DNA of 64,000 nucleotides from an uncultured Bacteroidota bacterium (GTDB lineage Bacteria; Bacteroidota; Bacteroidia; AKYH767-A; OLB10): NCBI GenBank assembly GCA_903847585.1, contig CAINEC010000031.1, positions 32,870 to 96,869 of the forward strand, read 5' to 3'. Shown piece by piece: positions 10,124 to 20,702 of this stretch (position 1 is its first letter; each line of letters starts with the position of its first letter). The notes under the pieces were generated by a model. It saw only the letters and a program-made list of their open reading frames with translations, ran no database searches and was not told where the DNA came from. The position numbers and the translations under genes were made by a program.

Positions 10124-12739
10124 ATGAAAATCATTGAAATTAAAACTCTTCGCGGACCTAACTATTGGTCTAATTACAGAAAAAAACTAATTGTCTTGAA
10201 ATTAGATTTGGAGAATTTAGAAGAATCTCCTACGAATAAAATTGATGGCTTTTCTGATAGATTAGAAAAATTGATTCCTTCAATGCATAAGCATCGTTGT
10301 TCTAAAGATTATGCCGGTGGTTTTTTTGAACGTGTTAAAGAAGGAACATGGATGGGCCATGTTATTGAACATATTGCTTTAGAAATACAGTCCATGGCAG
10401 GAATGGAGTGTGGGTTTGGCCGAACTAGAGGTACTAGTAAAGAAGGGATTTATAATGTTGTATTTTCTTATATGGAAGAAAATGTTGGGTTATTTGCAGC
10501 AAAAGCTTCAGTGAAAATTGCAGAAGCGTTAATTGATAATACTGAATATGATTTAGAAGCTGATATTAAATTGATGCGTCAAATGCGCGAGAAATCTCGT
10601 TTTGGACCAAGTACTGGAAGTATAGTTGATGAAGCGGTTGCTCGTGATATTCCTTTTATTCGTTTAAATAGCGAATCTTTAGTGCAATTAGGTTATGGTA
10701 AAAATCAAGTGCGATTTAGAGCTACCATGACGGATAGAACATCTTCTATTGCTGTGGATTTAGCCAGTAACAAGGATGAAACAAAAAAAATGTTAGAAGC
10801 TGCTGCCATTCCTGTTGCTAAAGGAATGTGCATAATGTATGAATCTGAGGTAGAGGAAGTCATTGCAAAAGTTGGCTTTCCTTTAGTATTTAAACCTTTA
10901 GATGGTAATCATGGAAAAGGCGCTTCTATTAATGTAAAAACTTTGGAAGAAGCTATAGCTGCATTTGAACATGCTAAGAAATATTCTAAAAAAATTATTG
11001 TCGAAAAATTTATCACAGGTTATGACTTTAGAGTATTAGTTATTAATAACCGTTTTATTGCAGCAGCATTACGCGAACCAGCTCATGTTATTGGTGATGG
11101 CGTTTCTAATATTCTGCAATTAATCGATACTGAAAATAAAGATCCACGTCGTGGTTATGGCCACGAAAATGTTTTAACCGAAATTAGTATTGATAGAGAA
11201 ACGGAGGAACAATTATTAAAATACAAGTATACTCTAGATACCATCTTGAAAAAAGATGAAAAGTGCTATTTAAAAGGAACGGCTAATTTAAGTACAGGCG
11301 GCACTTCTACAGATGTCACTGATATTGTTCATCCACATAATATTTTTATTTGTGAACGCATTTCACGTGTTATTGGCTTAGATATTTGTGGTATTGATAT
11401 CATGGCAACTAATTTAAGCGAACCATTAATAATTACTGGAGGCGTTGTTTTAGAAGTAAATGCTGCTCCTGGATTTAGAATGCATTTAGCACCTGCAAAT
11501 GGATTGCCTCGTAATGTGGCAGCTCCTGTTATTGATATGTTATATCCAAGTGGTAAATCATGTCGTATTCCTATTATTGCCATTACAGGTACTAACGGGA
11601 AAACAACTACCACACGATTAATTGCACATATTGTAAAAAATAATGGATTCAGAGTTGGTTTTACTACTTCAGATGGTATTTACGTTCAAAACTCTATGTT
11701 AACTAAGGGCGATACGACAGGCCCGGTAAGTGCGGAGTTTGTTTTAAAAGACCCTACTGTTGAGTTTGCAGTTTTAGAAACGGCTCGTGGTGGTATTTTA
11801 CGTTCAGGTTTAGGTTTTGGTAAATGTGATATTGCTGTGGTTACTAATATTCAAGAAGACCATATGGGTTTATCGGATATTAATACCTTAAAAGAAATGG
11901 CAAACGTAAAAGGTGTTGTGGCTAGAGCTGTGAAACGTGATGGTTACGCTGTATTAAATGCGGATAACGAACATTGTGTTTATATTTCAAAAACGACGGA
12001 TTGTAAAATTGCATATTTCAGTTTAAATGAAAACAATCCTGTTATTGTTGAACATTGCAAAAAAGGTGGTATTGCTGCTATATACGAAAACGGATATATT
12101 ACAATTAAAAAAGGTGATTGGAAATTTAGAGTAGAAAAAGCATCTCACGTTCCTTTAACATTTGGTGGTAAAGTAACGTTTAATATTTATAACGTTTTAG
12201 CAGCTACCTTAGCAACGTATGTTTATGGATTTACTATTGAGGATATTAAAACAAATTTAGCAACCTTTATTCCGTCTGCAGCTCAAACACCAGGACGAAT
12301 GAATATTTTTGATTTTAAAGAATATAAAGTCATGATTGACTTTGCTCATAATGCAGATGGGTTTAATGGCATTAAAGAATTTTTATCAACCATTGAATCT
12401 CCATACAAAATAGGAATTATTACAGGCACAGGAGATAGAAGAGATGATGATATTAGAAATATGGGAAGACTTTCAGCGCAAATGTTTGATCATATTATTA
12501 TTCGTCAAGATAAATTTTTGAGAGGTCGCCAAGCGGATGATATTGTTAAATTATTAGTTGAAGGAATACAAGAAGCTAATCATAAACAATCTTATGAATA
12601 CATTCCTAAAGAAGTTGAAGCTTTAGAACATGCATTATCTTTAGCGAAACCTGGAACATTTATTACAGCATTAAGTGATGTAATTGATAATGCAATTGAT
12701 TTAGTGCAGTCGTATTTAGATAAAGAAAGAGGAGTTTAA
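10124..12739 (+). CDS. cphA: Cyanophycin synthetase
   Basis: N-terminal RGPNYWS; ATP-grasp region (PLDGNHGKGASIN, RVLVINNRFIAAALREPAHVIGDG); Mur-ligase P-loop GTNGKTTTTRL; 871 aa. Confidence 0.96.
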   Translation: MKIIEIKTLRGPNYWSNYRKKLIVLKLDLENLEESPTNKIDGFSDRLEKLIPSMHKHRCSKDYAGGFFERVKEGTWMGHVIEHIALEIQSMAGMECGFGRTRGTSKEGIYNVVFSYMEENVGLFAAKASVKIAEALIDNTEYDLEADIKLMRQMREKSRFGPSTGSIVDEAVARDIPFIRLNSESLVQLGYGKNQVRFRATMTDRTSSIAVDLASNKDETKKMLEAAAIPVAKGMCIMYESEVEEVIAKVGFPLVFKPLDGNHGKGASINVKTLEEAIAAFEHAKKYSKKIIVEKFITGYDFRVLVINNRFIAAALREPAHVIGDGVSNILQLIDTENKDPRRGYGHENVLTEISIDRETEEQLLKYKYTLDTILKKDEKCYLKGTANLSTGGTSTDVTDIVHPHNIFICERISRVIGLDICGIDIMATNLSEPLIITGGVVLEVNAAPGFRMHLAPANGLPRNVAAPVIDMLYPSGKSCRIPIIAITGTNGKTTTTRLIAHIVKNNGFRVGFTTSDGIYVQNSMLTKGDTTGPVSAEFVLKDPTVEFAVLETARGGILRSGLGFGKCDIAVVTNIQEDHMGLSDINTLKEMANVKGVVARAVKRDGYAVLNADNEHCVYISKTTDCKIAYFSLNENNPVIVEHCKKGGIAAIYENGYITIKKGDWKFRVEKASHVPLTFGGKVTFNIYNVLAATLATYVYGFTIEDIKTNLATFIPSAAQTPGRMNIFDFKEYKVMIDFAHNADGFNGIKEFLSTIESPYKIGIITGTGDRRDDDIRNMGRLSAQMFDHIIIRQDKFLRGRQADDIVKLLVEGIQEANHKQSYEYIPKEVEALEHALSLAKPGTFITALSDVIDNAIDLVQSYLDKERGV

Positions 12740-12841
12740 TTTTTAAAAAAAATATATGCGCATAAACAAATACTTACAATTGTTTTTAAACGCTTACCTG
12801 AGTTTAAATATAATCTTTTTTTAGTTATGAGTAATTACAAT

Positions 12842-12877
12842 AAACTCCTCTCAATTGCATGAGAGGAGTTTTCTTTT
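12842..12877. terminator. Rho-independent terminator downstream of cphA
   Basis: Perfect 12-bp stem AAACTCCTCTCA / TGAGAGGAGTTT with 6-nt loop, then TCTTTT. Confidence 0.8.
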
Positions 12878-13000
12878 AACGAATAATAATATTAAAACAG
12901 AAAGATTATGGAAGAACTATTACAAAAAACAACCTATTATTGTAAACCAAGAACAGGACTAATATGTACTGTAAACTTATTTCAGGACGAGTCAATCAAA

Positions 13001-14371
13001 TCATCGAATTATCGATATCCTCTTCTGACTCGTAAACTCATCATTCGCACATTTCAAAATATACTCCCCAACATACAATGTTCTCACATCAAAATAACCA
13101 ATAGTGCTACCCGCTATTACCGTTTGTGTTTGAAGTAATCTTCCGTTTAAATCGTATAGGCTTACCGTTATATCGTCTTTTAATAATCCACTAAACTGTA
13201 CTGCTATAAATTCCGAACTTGGATTTGGGAAAGCATTAAAGTAAAGATTATTATTTACTTCATTAATTCCTGATGTAGAAGGAGTGTAAACAGTAACAGG
13301 TTCTGTAATCGAAGTCACTTTTAAAGCTGTTTTTGTTCCGTAAAAAGTAGGACCAACAACATACGGATATGCAGAATTCCAAACTGAATCAACAGTTGCG
13401 AAATAACAATAGATTCCATTCGGATATTCTGGTGTTACACAAAATCTTCCATTGTGAACATCTAATACATCTTGTTGTCCAGGAGCCGCAATGTACTCGT
13501 AATCTTCTCTAAAATAACCTAAGGGATAGGTTGTACTAACAGCAGGACCAGCAGTTACTGTTGCACCTGTCGGACTCGTTGTTCGTGTAGTGATGTTTCG
13601 TAAATGATATCCTGATTTCATTCTTACAATTCCACCTGTGCCATTCGTGTTTTGATAACCATAAGCACCATAAATTGGAAATCCATCATACGCATATCCA
13701 ATCAATGGAGAGTGTGTAGTACTATCAATTAGATATAATCCATCCGCAGCATATAAATTACAAATGGTAGAAATAACATTTAAGTCTAAATTAAATGCAC
13801 TCGGATTTTGATGATGATGATAATTACCCATTGCAGGATGTCCTTTTGCACAATCAAACCCCGCTCTTTCTGCACGAATAGCATCTCTGTTCCAATCCAT
13901 CGATGCTCCAGGTCCACCAGGACAAGGAGGATTACCTGGTCCACCACAAAGTGAATTGGAAGTAGCATTCCAAGCGACACCATCTCGATAATCAAATAAC
14001 GCTACTCCATTAACGAAAATTCCAATGTTGTTTCCATTGGTAGCAGTTGGAGTTCCGGTATTCTGAATAGGATTTCTTGATATTTTAAAGATAGCATTTT
14101 GATTTGTTGTGATGGATGGATTTCCATCTAAAAAAGGACCTGTTATATAAGAAGGAACTCCGTTGGCTCTCACATAAACCCAGTTAGTCGAATATAAAAC
14201 GGTTTTGATATTTACGGAATCAGCATCTTGAATTGGAGTTGAATTTCCATTCACGTAATGTCGCCCTAGTGCTCCATTTGTGTTTAGCAACCAAGAGGTG
14301 ATTTCTGGTCCTTGTGCGAACGATATCGAAGTAATAAAAGAAAGCGTTACAATTAAAATTAATTTTTTCAT
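13001..14371 (-). CDS. YHYH domain secreted protein with T9SS CTD
   Basis: 'GHPAMGNYHHHQNPSAFN' and 'GYAYDGFPIYGAYGY' YHYH signatures; C-terminal FPNPSS...LYDLNGRLLQT T9SS domain. Confidence 0.85.
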   Translation of the reverse strand: MKKLILIVTLSFITSISFAQGPEITSWLLNTNGALGRHYVNGNSTPIQDADSVNIKTVLYSTNWVYVRANGVPSYITGPFLDGNPSITTNQNAIFKISRNPIQNTGTPTATNGNNIGIFVNGVALFDYRDGVAWNATSNSLCGGPGNPPCPGGPGASMDWNRDAIRAERAGFDCAKGHPAMGNYHHHQNPSAFNLDLNVISTICNLYAADGLYLIDSTTHSPLIGYAYDGFPIYGAYGYQNTNGTGGIVRMKSGYHLRNITTRTTSPTGATVTAGPAVSTTYPLGYFREDYEYIAAPGQQDVLDVHNGRFCVTPEYPNGIYCYFATVDSVWNSAYPYVVGPTFYGTKTALKVTSITEPVTVYTPSTSGINEVNNNLYFNAFPNPSSEFIAVQFSGLLKDDITVSLYDLNGRLLQTQTVIAGSTIGYFDVRTLYVGEYILKCANDEFTSQKRISIIR

Positions 14372-14429
14372 GTTTGATTAGGTTTCATGAATCGACTTAG
14401 TTGTCACTAAGGATTTTTACTTGCGGTTG

Positions 14430-15485
14430 TCATTGGGTTAATTTTCTCAATGAATCAATTTCTGATTTCGGATAGGCATATCGCTTATCAAATAAGAACT
14501 TCCTATCACTCAAAGTTAAAAGAAATGCAATTAGATCTACCTTATCATTCGAAGATAAGTTAACAGCTGATTTTAATTCTAGTGCTAACATGGAGTTTTT
14601 ATTAGAATGTCCAACATAAAAATTCAAAACCTCCGTCAGTGATTTAAAGCGTCCATCATGCATATACGGAAAAGTAAATTCAATATTTCGCAGGGTAGGG
14701 ACTTTAAATTTCAATGAGTCGTTAGTGTTTTTTGTCTGACGAATTCTTCCGCCATCATTTAAAGCAGAATTAGGAAGTAATCCATTATTCTGAAAGCTAT
14801 AATTCGTAAACAAAGGAGGAGTATGACAACTACTGCAATGTTTTGAAAATAGTGTAAATCCATTTTTCTCTTGATCAGTAAACACATCATTTCCATTCAT
14901 TACCAAATCATATTTAGATGATTTACTCTCAATCGATGCTATAAATGCTGCAATAGCTTTTAATGTTTTAGCTCCTGTAATTAATGAATCATTAAATGCA
15001 TTTTTGAATAATAGTCGATAGAATGATTGATGATTTAATTTCGATACTACATGTTCAATTGATTCATTCATTTCATCAGGATTGGTGATAGGAGCAAGCG
15101 ACTGCATATCGAGATGATTGATAGCACCGTCCCACATAAAGATTGGTTGATAAGCTAAGTTAACGAGCGTGGGCGCATTTCGAAATCCGATTTTATTATC
15201 TATACCATGACTCAACGAGTGATCAGTATGTGAAAAGGCGTTATACGGTGAATGACAAGAGGAACAACTCGTGCTACTATCCAAAGATAAAACGGGATCG
15301 TAAAAAAGTACTTTCCCTAAGAATGTCAATTCTTCAATTTTAGAAGTGTCATTCAAATGATAAATTTTATCAGGCCATACTTCCGTTTTAATCACAGACT
15401 GCTTGTAACTTATCAGCATAAATGTGATGCTGATTAACATTGTTAAAAAAGTCAACCTACTTTTCACTTGATAGACATTTAGCAA
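14430..15485 (-). CDS. Di-haem cytochrome c peroxidase / MauG-family protein (MbnH-like)
   Basis: Two CxxCH motifs (CSSCHSPYNAFS, CSSCHTPPLF); 'PTLRNIEFTFPYMHDGRFKSLTEVL'. Confidence 0.9.
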   Translation of the reverse strand: MLNVYQVKSRLTFLTMLISITFMLISYKQSVIKTEVWPDKIYHLNDTSKIEELTFLGKVLFYDPVLSLDSSTSCSSCHSPYNAFSHTDHSLSHGIDNKIGFRNAPTLVNLAYQPIFMWDGAINHLDMQSLAPITNPDEMNESIEHVVSKLNHQSFYRLLFKNAFNDSLITGAKTLKAIAAFIASIESKSSKYDLVMNGNDVFTDQEKNGFTLFSKHCSSCHTPPLFTNYSFQNNGLLPNSALNDGGRIRQTKNTNDSLKFKVPTLRNIEFTFPYMHDGRFKSLTEVLNFYVGHSNKNSMLALELKSAVNLSSNDKVDLIAFLLTLSDRKFLFDKRYAYPKSEIDSLRKLTQ

Positions 15486-16113
15486 ATAAGTGAGATAGAT
15501 AAACTGCCTTTGGGGCAGGAGTCATAAACTTAAATGGAATCGAATCAGGAATCGAATGAATAAAATCATCCAAATGAATATGAATAACTGTGTCTTCTGA
15601 TTTGTTTAATTTGAAACTAACTTTTTGTAAAGCATTGTTTGGATATGCATATCCACCCAAGTGATATTCTCTTTGTACACCATCATCGATTGAACCTTCA
15701 AATTTAATGTTGATATATCCACTTTGCCAAGTCCAATACATATTATTCATCGGGTCTAAATCACCCTCCATAGCTCCAGATACATTGGTAGTCGAGTCAA
15801 TACCTAAGTTAAAACTGATAAAATCTAACTCGCGATTTGAGTTTTTATTCAAACAAAAATAATTATGCATACTATCTAAAACATCGATTAAATAAGCATA
15901 TTTTTCCAATGAATATTCTGTTTGGTCTGTGTAATGGACCTTTATATCTGAAATATAAAATTTTAGCGTAGATATATTAGATTTTTCCCTAACTTTCGAC
16001 AAGTCGAAAATCACATTCTGTGCTCCTGCAGTTTGAAATAGGAGTACCGCAAACGAGCAAATAAAAATACTACGAAATTTAAACATTGGATATGTGTTGT
16101 TAATTTTCTTCAA
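15457..16113 (-). CDS. MbnP family protein
   Basis: 'FNLGIDSTTNVSGAMEGDLDPMNNMYWTWQSGYINIKFEG' matches the MbnP core; signal peptide; adjacent MauG-type partner. Confidence 0.82.
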   Translation of the reverse strand: MKKINNTYPMFKFRSIFICSFAVLLFQTAGAQNVIFDLSKVREKSNISTLKFYISDIKVHYTDQTEYSLEKYAYLIDVLDSMHNYFCLNKNSNRELDFISFNLGIDSTTNVSGAMEGDLDPMNNMYWTWQSGYINIKFEGSIDDGVQREYHLGGYAYPNNALQKVSFKLNKSEDTVIHIHLDDFIHSIPDSIPFKFMTPAPKAVYLSHLFAKCLSSEK

Positions 16114-16173
16114 TTCTTGCGCAGATGTGTAAACTTAAACAAATTAAAATAAAATCATTTTAGAAAGAGTAGA

Positions 16174-19100
16174 ATGAAACATAAAATTAAAATAGGGCTG
16201 GTATATCTGATGATATTTAGTTTTTATCAGGGCAAATGTCAAAACTGGAAAAACGACAACTTATTATCTTCAAATTGTTTTATTGAAAATAAAGGACAAT
16301 TTATTAAAGAAGCCAAACAGCTCGGAGAAGTAAAGTATGTCTTAGGTGAATCTGATCAGGTCTTATTTACTAATAAAGGATTTTGCTTTCGAGTGATAGA
16401 ACGCAAAGAGGTGTCTTTTAAAAGAGAAAAAGAAAGTGAAGAACGTGAGCGTGAAGAAGAGCGAGAGAAAAACGAACCTGCTGAATATTGCAATGTGTTT
16501 TTTCAATTTGAAAATGCGAACACCAATTGCCAGCTAATAGCATCAAAAAAGAGAAGTGATTACTTTACCTATTTATCATCTATCAACGATTCGATATTTG
16601 GAATAAAAGCAGATGCTTATGAGGAATTTGTTTATCAGGATTTGTATCCTGGAATCGACTTAATATGTACTGTAGATGCAAATCGAAGAGGCTTTGAATA
16701 TTCACTTCATGTCGAGGCTGGCGCTGATGTATCTAAATTCAAAATGAAAATCAATGGTGATTATAAAAGAATAGTTGATAGCCGAGACGGATCAATAATA
16801 ATTAAAACAAAATTTGGGGAGATTACACAAACTGCACCATTAACGTATTATCAAAATGGTGGTGATATTAAGAGCGCATTTAATGTCAATGATGATGTAC
16901 TTTCATTTGTTTTTCCCGAAGGATATGATCATTCAAAATCAATAATTGTTGATCCATTTGTAAATACCAACCTAAATGCACTTTCCATCACAAAAATCGG
17001 ATTTGATATAGATTATGATTATGCTGGTAATGTCTATGTTTTTGGAGGCGGTGATGTAACTGCTAGTACTACACCATTCAAAGTGGCGAAATATAATAGT
17101 GCTGGTTCATTGCTATGGACATTTGTTGGTTCAGTTGCTGCTCAAAGTTGGACAAGTATAGGTGGTGGATTTGGTACAATGAGTATTCCTGGTAATTTCC
17201 TTGTCGATAAAGTGAATTTCAAAACTTATTTAATTGAAGGCGCAAATGTCAATGGTGCTCGAATGATTCGAATTGATCAGAGTGGATTATATGATAATTT
17301 TATTTCAAATCAGAATCCTTCTTTTCAAGAAGCATGGGATATGGCTTTCAATTGTACCAACGGACAAATTTATGCATGTGGGGGAGGAACAAATTCGAAC
17401 ATTAATTTTGGTATTGTTGATCCAACATCAGGTAATGTGGCATCAAGTAATATTACGGGAGATCCGAATGCCTATCAGGATATCGTGAATGTTGTAAATG
17501 ATTTTAACGGAAATGTATTTGTAGTATTTGCTGCAGGTATCGCAGTTACCGTTGATAATCATATTTTTCGTTTGAATAACGCTTTAAACTCCTTTGTTTG
17601 GTCCGCTCAATTACCAATTTATTCTTTAATAGAGGCCGCTAATAAACCATTGTCCGGCTTTATTAGTAATGGAGCAAATGTACTAGCAGTTAACAATAAC
17701 TATCTTTTTTATTGTGAAGGGAGTTATATTCAGGCATATGATAAAAATTCAGGAGCCGCTGTTGGTAGCGCCTTTATGTTAGGTAAAGCTGCACTTGATG
17801 GAACAGGAATAGCTGTCGATAATTGCAATAATATTTATATTGGTGGTTTAGGTAGTATTTTAGTTTACAATTTTAATGGAGCTACATTTTCATCATTAGG
17901 AACTATTCCATTAGGAGGAGCGTTGGCGACTAATAGGGTTTATGATATTAAGTATGATTTTAGTGGTAATCTACTATATGTATGTGGTGATAATTTTGTT
18001 GGAACATATGCCGCAACACAGAGTATTCCTTGTAATGGATTATCAGTATCAACTACAGGAGGGTGCACAGGAAATGCTACTGCCACTGTTACCACTAATC
18101 TAACTGGATTCACGCTTGAATATATTTGGTCAAATTCATCAGGAGTAGTAGTAGCTTCAACAACAACTACGGCATTGACCAACACAATTTCATCGTTACC
18201 AAGCGGAACTTATAATGTAACGGTACAGATTAATCCAATCTGTGGTGGTCCTTCTTCAACTGCAACAGTTGTCGTTTCGTCGAGTGGCGGATTTACGGCT
18301 TCATTATTATCAAATACTCCAGCAAGTTGTTCAACCGCAAGCAATGGTTCGTTGACAGTAGGTAATTTATCAGGAGGTACAAGTCCATTTAATTATTCAT
18401 GGAATACAACGCCTGTTCAAACTACCCCAACAGCTACTAATTTACTTCCAGGTAACTATACATGCACAGTAACAGATGCAATTGGTTGCACTTTTGCCGT
18501 GACATCAACTGTAGCGGCAGGAACAGGATTTACAGCTACTGTGTTGACGAATAATCCAGCAAGTTGTTCAACTGCTTCAAATGGATCTGTTTCCGTTGGG
18601 AATTTAGTTGGAGGAACAACGCCATTTACATACGCATGGAACACCACACCGTCCCAAACAAGTTCCACAGCAACAGGGTTAATGCCTGGTAGTTATACTT
18701 GTACAATAACGGATGCAAATGGATGTACCTACGGAGTGAATGCTACCATAAATGCAGGGGCAGGATTTACAGCCTCTGTGACTTCAAATAACCCAGCGCT
18801 CTGCAATAATTCAGCGACTGGCTCTGCAGGTGTAGGGAATTTCGTAGGTGGACAAGCTCCATTTAGTTACTCATGGAATTCATCACCAATTCAAACATCT
18901 GCTACAGCGATTAATTTACCTGCAGGAAATTATACTTGTTTGATTACAGATGCTAATTCGTGTACTTATTCTGTCAATACTACAATTAATCAACCAACTG
19001 CATTATCTGTCAGCTCACAAGTAACTCAACCTATTTGTAATAATCCTGCTTCGTTTGGATCAATTACTTCATCTCCTAGTGGAGCAACACCACCTTATAA

Positions 19101-20700
19101 TTATAGTTGGTCTCCATCAGGTGGTTCATCAAGTACTGCAAATAATTTAGCTCCTAATAATTATACTTGTATTGTATCAGATGCAAATGCATGTACCTCT
19201 GTACAAAATTTTGTGATTGTATATCCACCAGCAATTATTGCCAATACAATTTCAACTTCTACTATTTGCAATGGCTCATCTGATGGTTCTGCAACTGCAT
19301 CGGTTCAAAGTGGTGGAACTGCACCTTATACTTATTCATGGATGCCAGGAAATTTAAATGGTTCTACGATAAATAATATTAGTGCAGGAACCTTTACTGT
19401 TACGGTGACGGACGTTAATGGATGTACTGTAAATTCAAGTGTATTAGTATCTCAACCTAATCCGCTTATTGCCACAGCATCATCATCTTCTCCATCTGTT
19501 TGTATTGGAGGTACTGTAACGTTATCTGCTAATGGAGGAAATAATTACCAGTGGTCTAATGGTGCACCTTCGCAAAGTACAACTGTAACTTTGAATCAAA
19601 ACCAAACTTATACAGTAACTGCAACTGATATTTCTGGATGTACTGGTATTGCTAATGTTAGTGTTAATATTGATCCTTTCCCAATTGCTGCATTTGTTGC
19701 AGATACTGCTTGTTTAAAAACAGCGACAAATTTTACGAATCAATCCACCATTGCATCAGGTTCAATTAGTAATTACTTATGGGACTTTGGTGATGGGGCC
19801 ACATCAACGAATTATAATCCAACGCATATATACAGTACCAATGGAAATCATATTGCGACGCTTATTGCCACAAGTAATAAAGGTTGCATCGATACGATAA
19901 CCGGGACCGTTTATGTTCGACAGTTACCTGTACCAGATTTAACAGCTGATATTATGGCTGGTTGTCCACCAATAGAAGTCAATTTCACAGATCAATCAAC
20001 CACTCCTGAAGGTGTAATCACATCGGCCTTTTGGCAATTTGGAAATGGATTTAATATATACGGAAATAATGTAAATACTATTTATGATCAATCTGGCTTA
20101 TACAATGTTATATTAACATCAACAACTAACTTTGGATGTAAGAAAGATTCTGTTTTTGCTAATTATATTTTCGTATATCCAGAACCGATAGCAGATTATA
20201 CAACACGTCCAGACAATCCTTCGTATTTTATTCCACAGTTAGAATTTTATGATCGATCAATCAGTGCTATAAAGTGGTCATGGGATTTTGATGATGGTTC
20301 ACTTGATGCTTCTCAAAATCCAGTACATATTTTTGCTGATACAGGAGTTTATTATATTCAATTGGCAATTGAAAACACTTATGGTTGTGTTGATACCGTT
20401 GTTAAGAGATTTGAATTTAAGGATGATTTTTCATTCTGGATTCCTTTATCATTTAGTCCTAATAACGATGGCAAAAATGATTTATTCAAGGTTTACGGAT
20501 TTAACTTCATTGATTTTGAAATTGAAATTCGTAATCGATGGGGACAACTAGTTTATCAATCAAACGATAAAGAAGAAGGATGGAATGGAAAGTATAATGA
20601 TAAGGATTGTCCAGAAGCAGTTTATGTTTATAAATTGAAGTTTAAAGATGTATTTAACAAAGGACATGAAAACACAGGTCGTGTTGTGATTATTCGATAG
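16174..20700 (+). CDS. Large SprB-repeat / PKD-domain secreted protein with gliding-type (type B) C-terminal domain
   Basis: CFIENKGQF N-terminal domain; multiple 'GGTxPFxYxWNTTPxQT...PGxYTCTVTDAxGCT' repeats; PKD motifs (WDFGDG); C-terminal FSPNNDGKNDLFKVYG...RWGQLVY...GRVVIIR. Confidence 0.92.
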   Translation: MKHKIKIGLVYLMIFSFYQGKCQNWKNDNLLSSNCFIENKGQFIKEAKQLGEVKYVLGESDQVLFTNKGFCFRVIERKEVSFKREKESEEREREEEREKNEPAEYCNVFFQFENANTNCQLIASKKRSDYFTYLSSINDSIFGIKADAYEEFVYQDLYPGIDLICTVDANRRGFEYSLHVEAGADVSKFKMKINGDYKRIVDSRDGSIIIKTKFGEITQTAPLTYYQNGGDIKSAFNVNDDVLSFVFPEGYDHSKSIIVDPFVNTNLNALSITKIGFDIDYDYAGNVYVFGGGDVTASTTPFKVAKYNSAGSLLWTFVGSVAAQSWTSIGGGFGTMSIPGNFLVDKVNFKTYLIEGANVNGARMIRIDQSGLYDNFISNQNPSFQEAWDMAFNCTNGQIYACGGGTNSNINFGIVDPTSGNVASSNITGDPNAYQDIVNVVNDFNGNVFVVFAAGIAVTVDNHIFRLNNALNSFVWSAQLPIYSLIEAANKPLSGFISNGANVLAVNNNYLFYCEGSYIQAYDKNSGAAVGSAFMLGKAALDGTGIAVDNCNNIYIGGLGSILVYNFNGATFSSLGTIPLGGALATNRVYDIKYDFSGNLLYVCGDNFVGTYAATQSIPCNGLSVSTTGGCTGNATATVTTNLTGFTLEYIWSNSSGVVVASTTTTALTNTISSLPSGTYNVTVQINPICGGPSSTATVVVSSSGGFTASLLSNTPASCSTASNGSLTVGNLSGGTSPFNYSWNTTPVQTTPTATNLLPGNYTCTVTDAIGCTFAVTSTVAAGTGFTATVLTNNPASCSTASNGSVSVGNLVGGTTPFTYAWNTTPSQTSSTATGLMPGSYTCTITDANGCTYGVNATINAGAGFTASVTSNNPALCNNSATGSAGVGNFVGGQAPFSYSWNSSPIQTSATAINLPAGNYTCLITDANSCTYSVNTTINQPTALSVSSQVTQPICNNPASFGSITSSPSGATPPYNYSWSPSGGSSSTANNLAPNNYTCIVSDANACTSVQNFVIVYPPAIIANTISTSTICNGSSDGSATASVQSGGTAPYTYSWMPGNLNGSTINNISAGTFTVTVTDVNGCTVNSSVLVSQPNPLIATASSSSPSVCIGGTVTLSANGGNNYQWSNGAPSQSTTVTLNQNQTYTVTATDISGCTGIANVSVNIDPFPIAAFVADTACLKTATNFTNQSTIASGSISNYLWDFGDGATSTNYNPTHIYSTNGNHIATLIATSNKGCIDTITGTVYVRQLPVPDLTADIMAGCPPIEVNFTDQSTTPEGVITSAFWQFGNGFNIYGNNVNTIYDQSGLYNVILTSTTNFGCKKDSVFANYIFVYPEPIADYTTRPDNPSYFIPQLEFYDRSISAIKWSWDFDDGSLDASQNPVHIFADTGVYYIQLAIENTYGCVDTVVKRFEFKDDFSFWIPLSFSPNNDGKNDLFKVYGFNFIDFEIEIRNRWGQLVYQSNDKEEGWNGKYNDKDCPEAVYVYKLKFKDVFNKGHENTGRVVIIR

Positions 20701-20702
20701 CT

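Noticed and set aside
12908-13138. 76-aa plus-strand ORF after cphA
   Set aside because: Overlaps the 3' end of the YHYH gene antisense and has no recognisable protein features
17940-18668. Antisense ORFs inside the SprB-repeat gene
   Set aside because: Opposite-strand readings of repetitive coding sequence; no domain content and fully nested in a confident CDS
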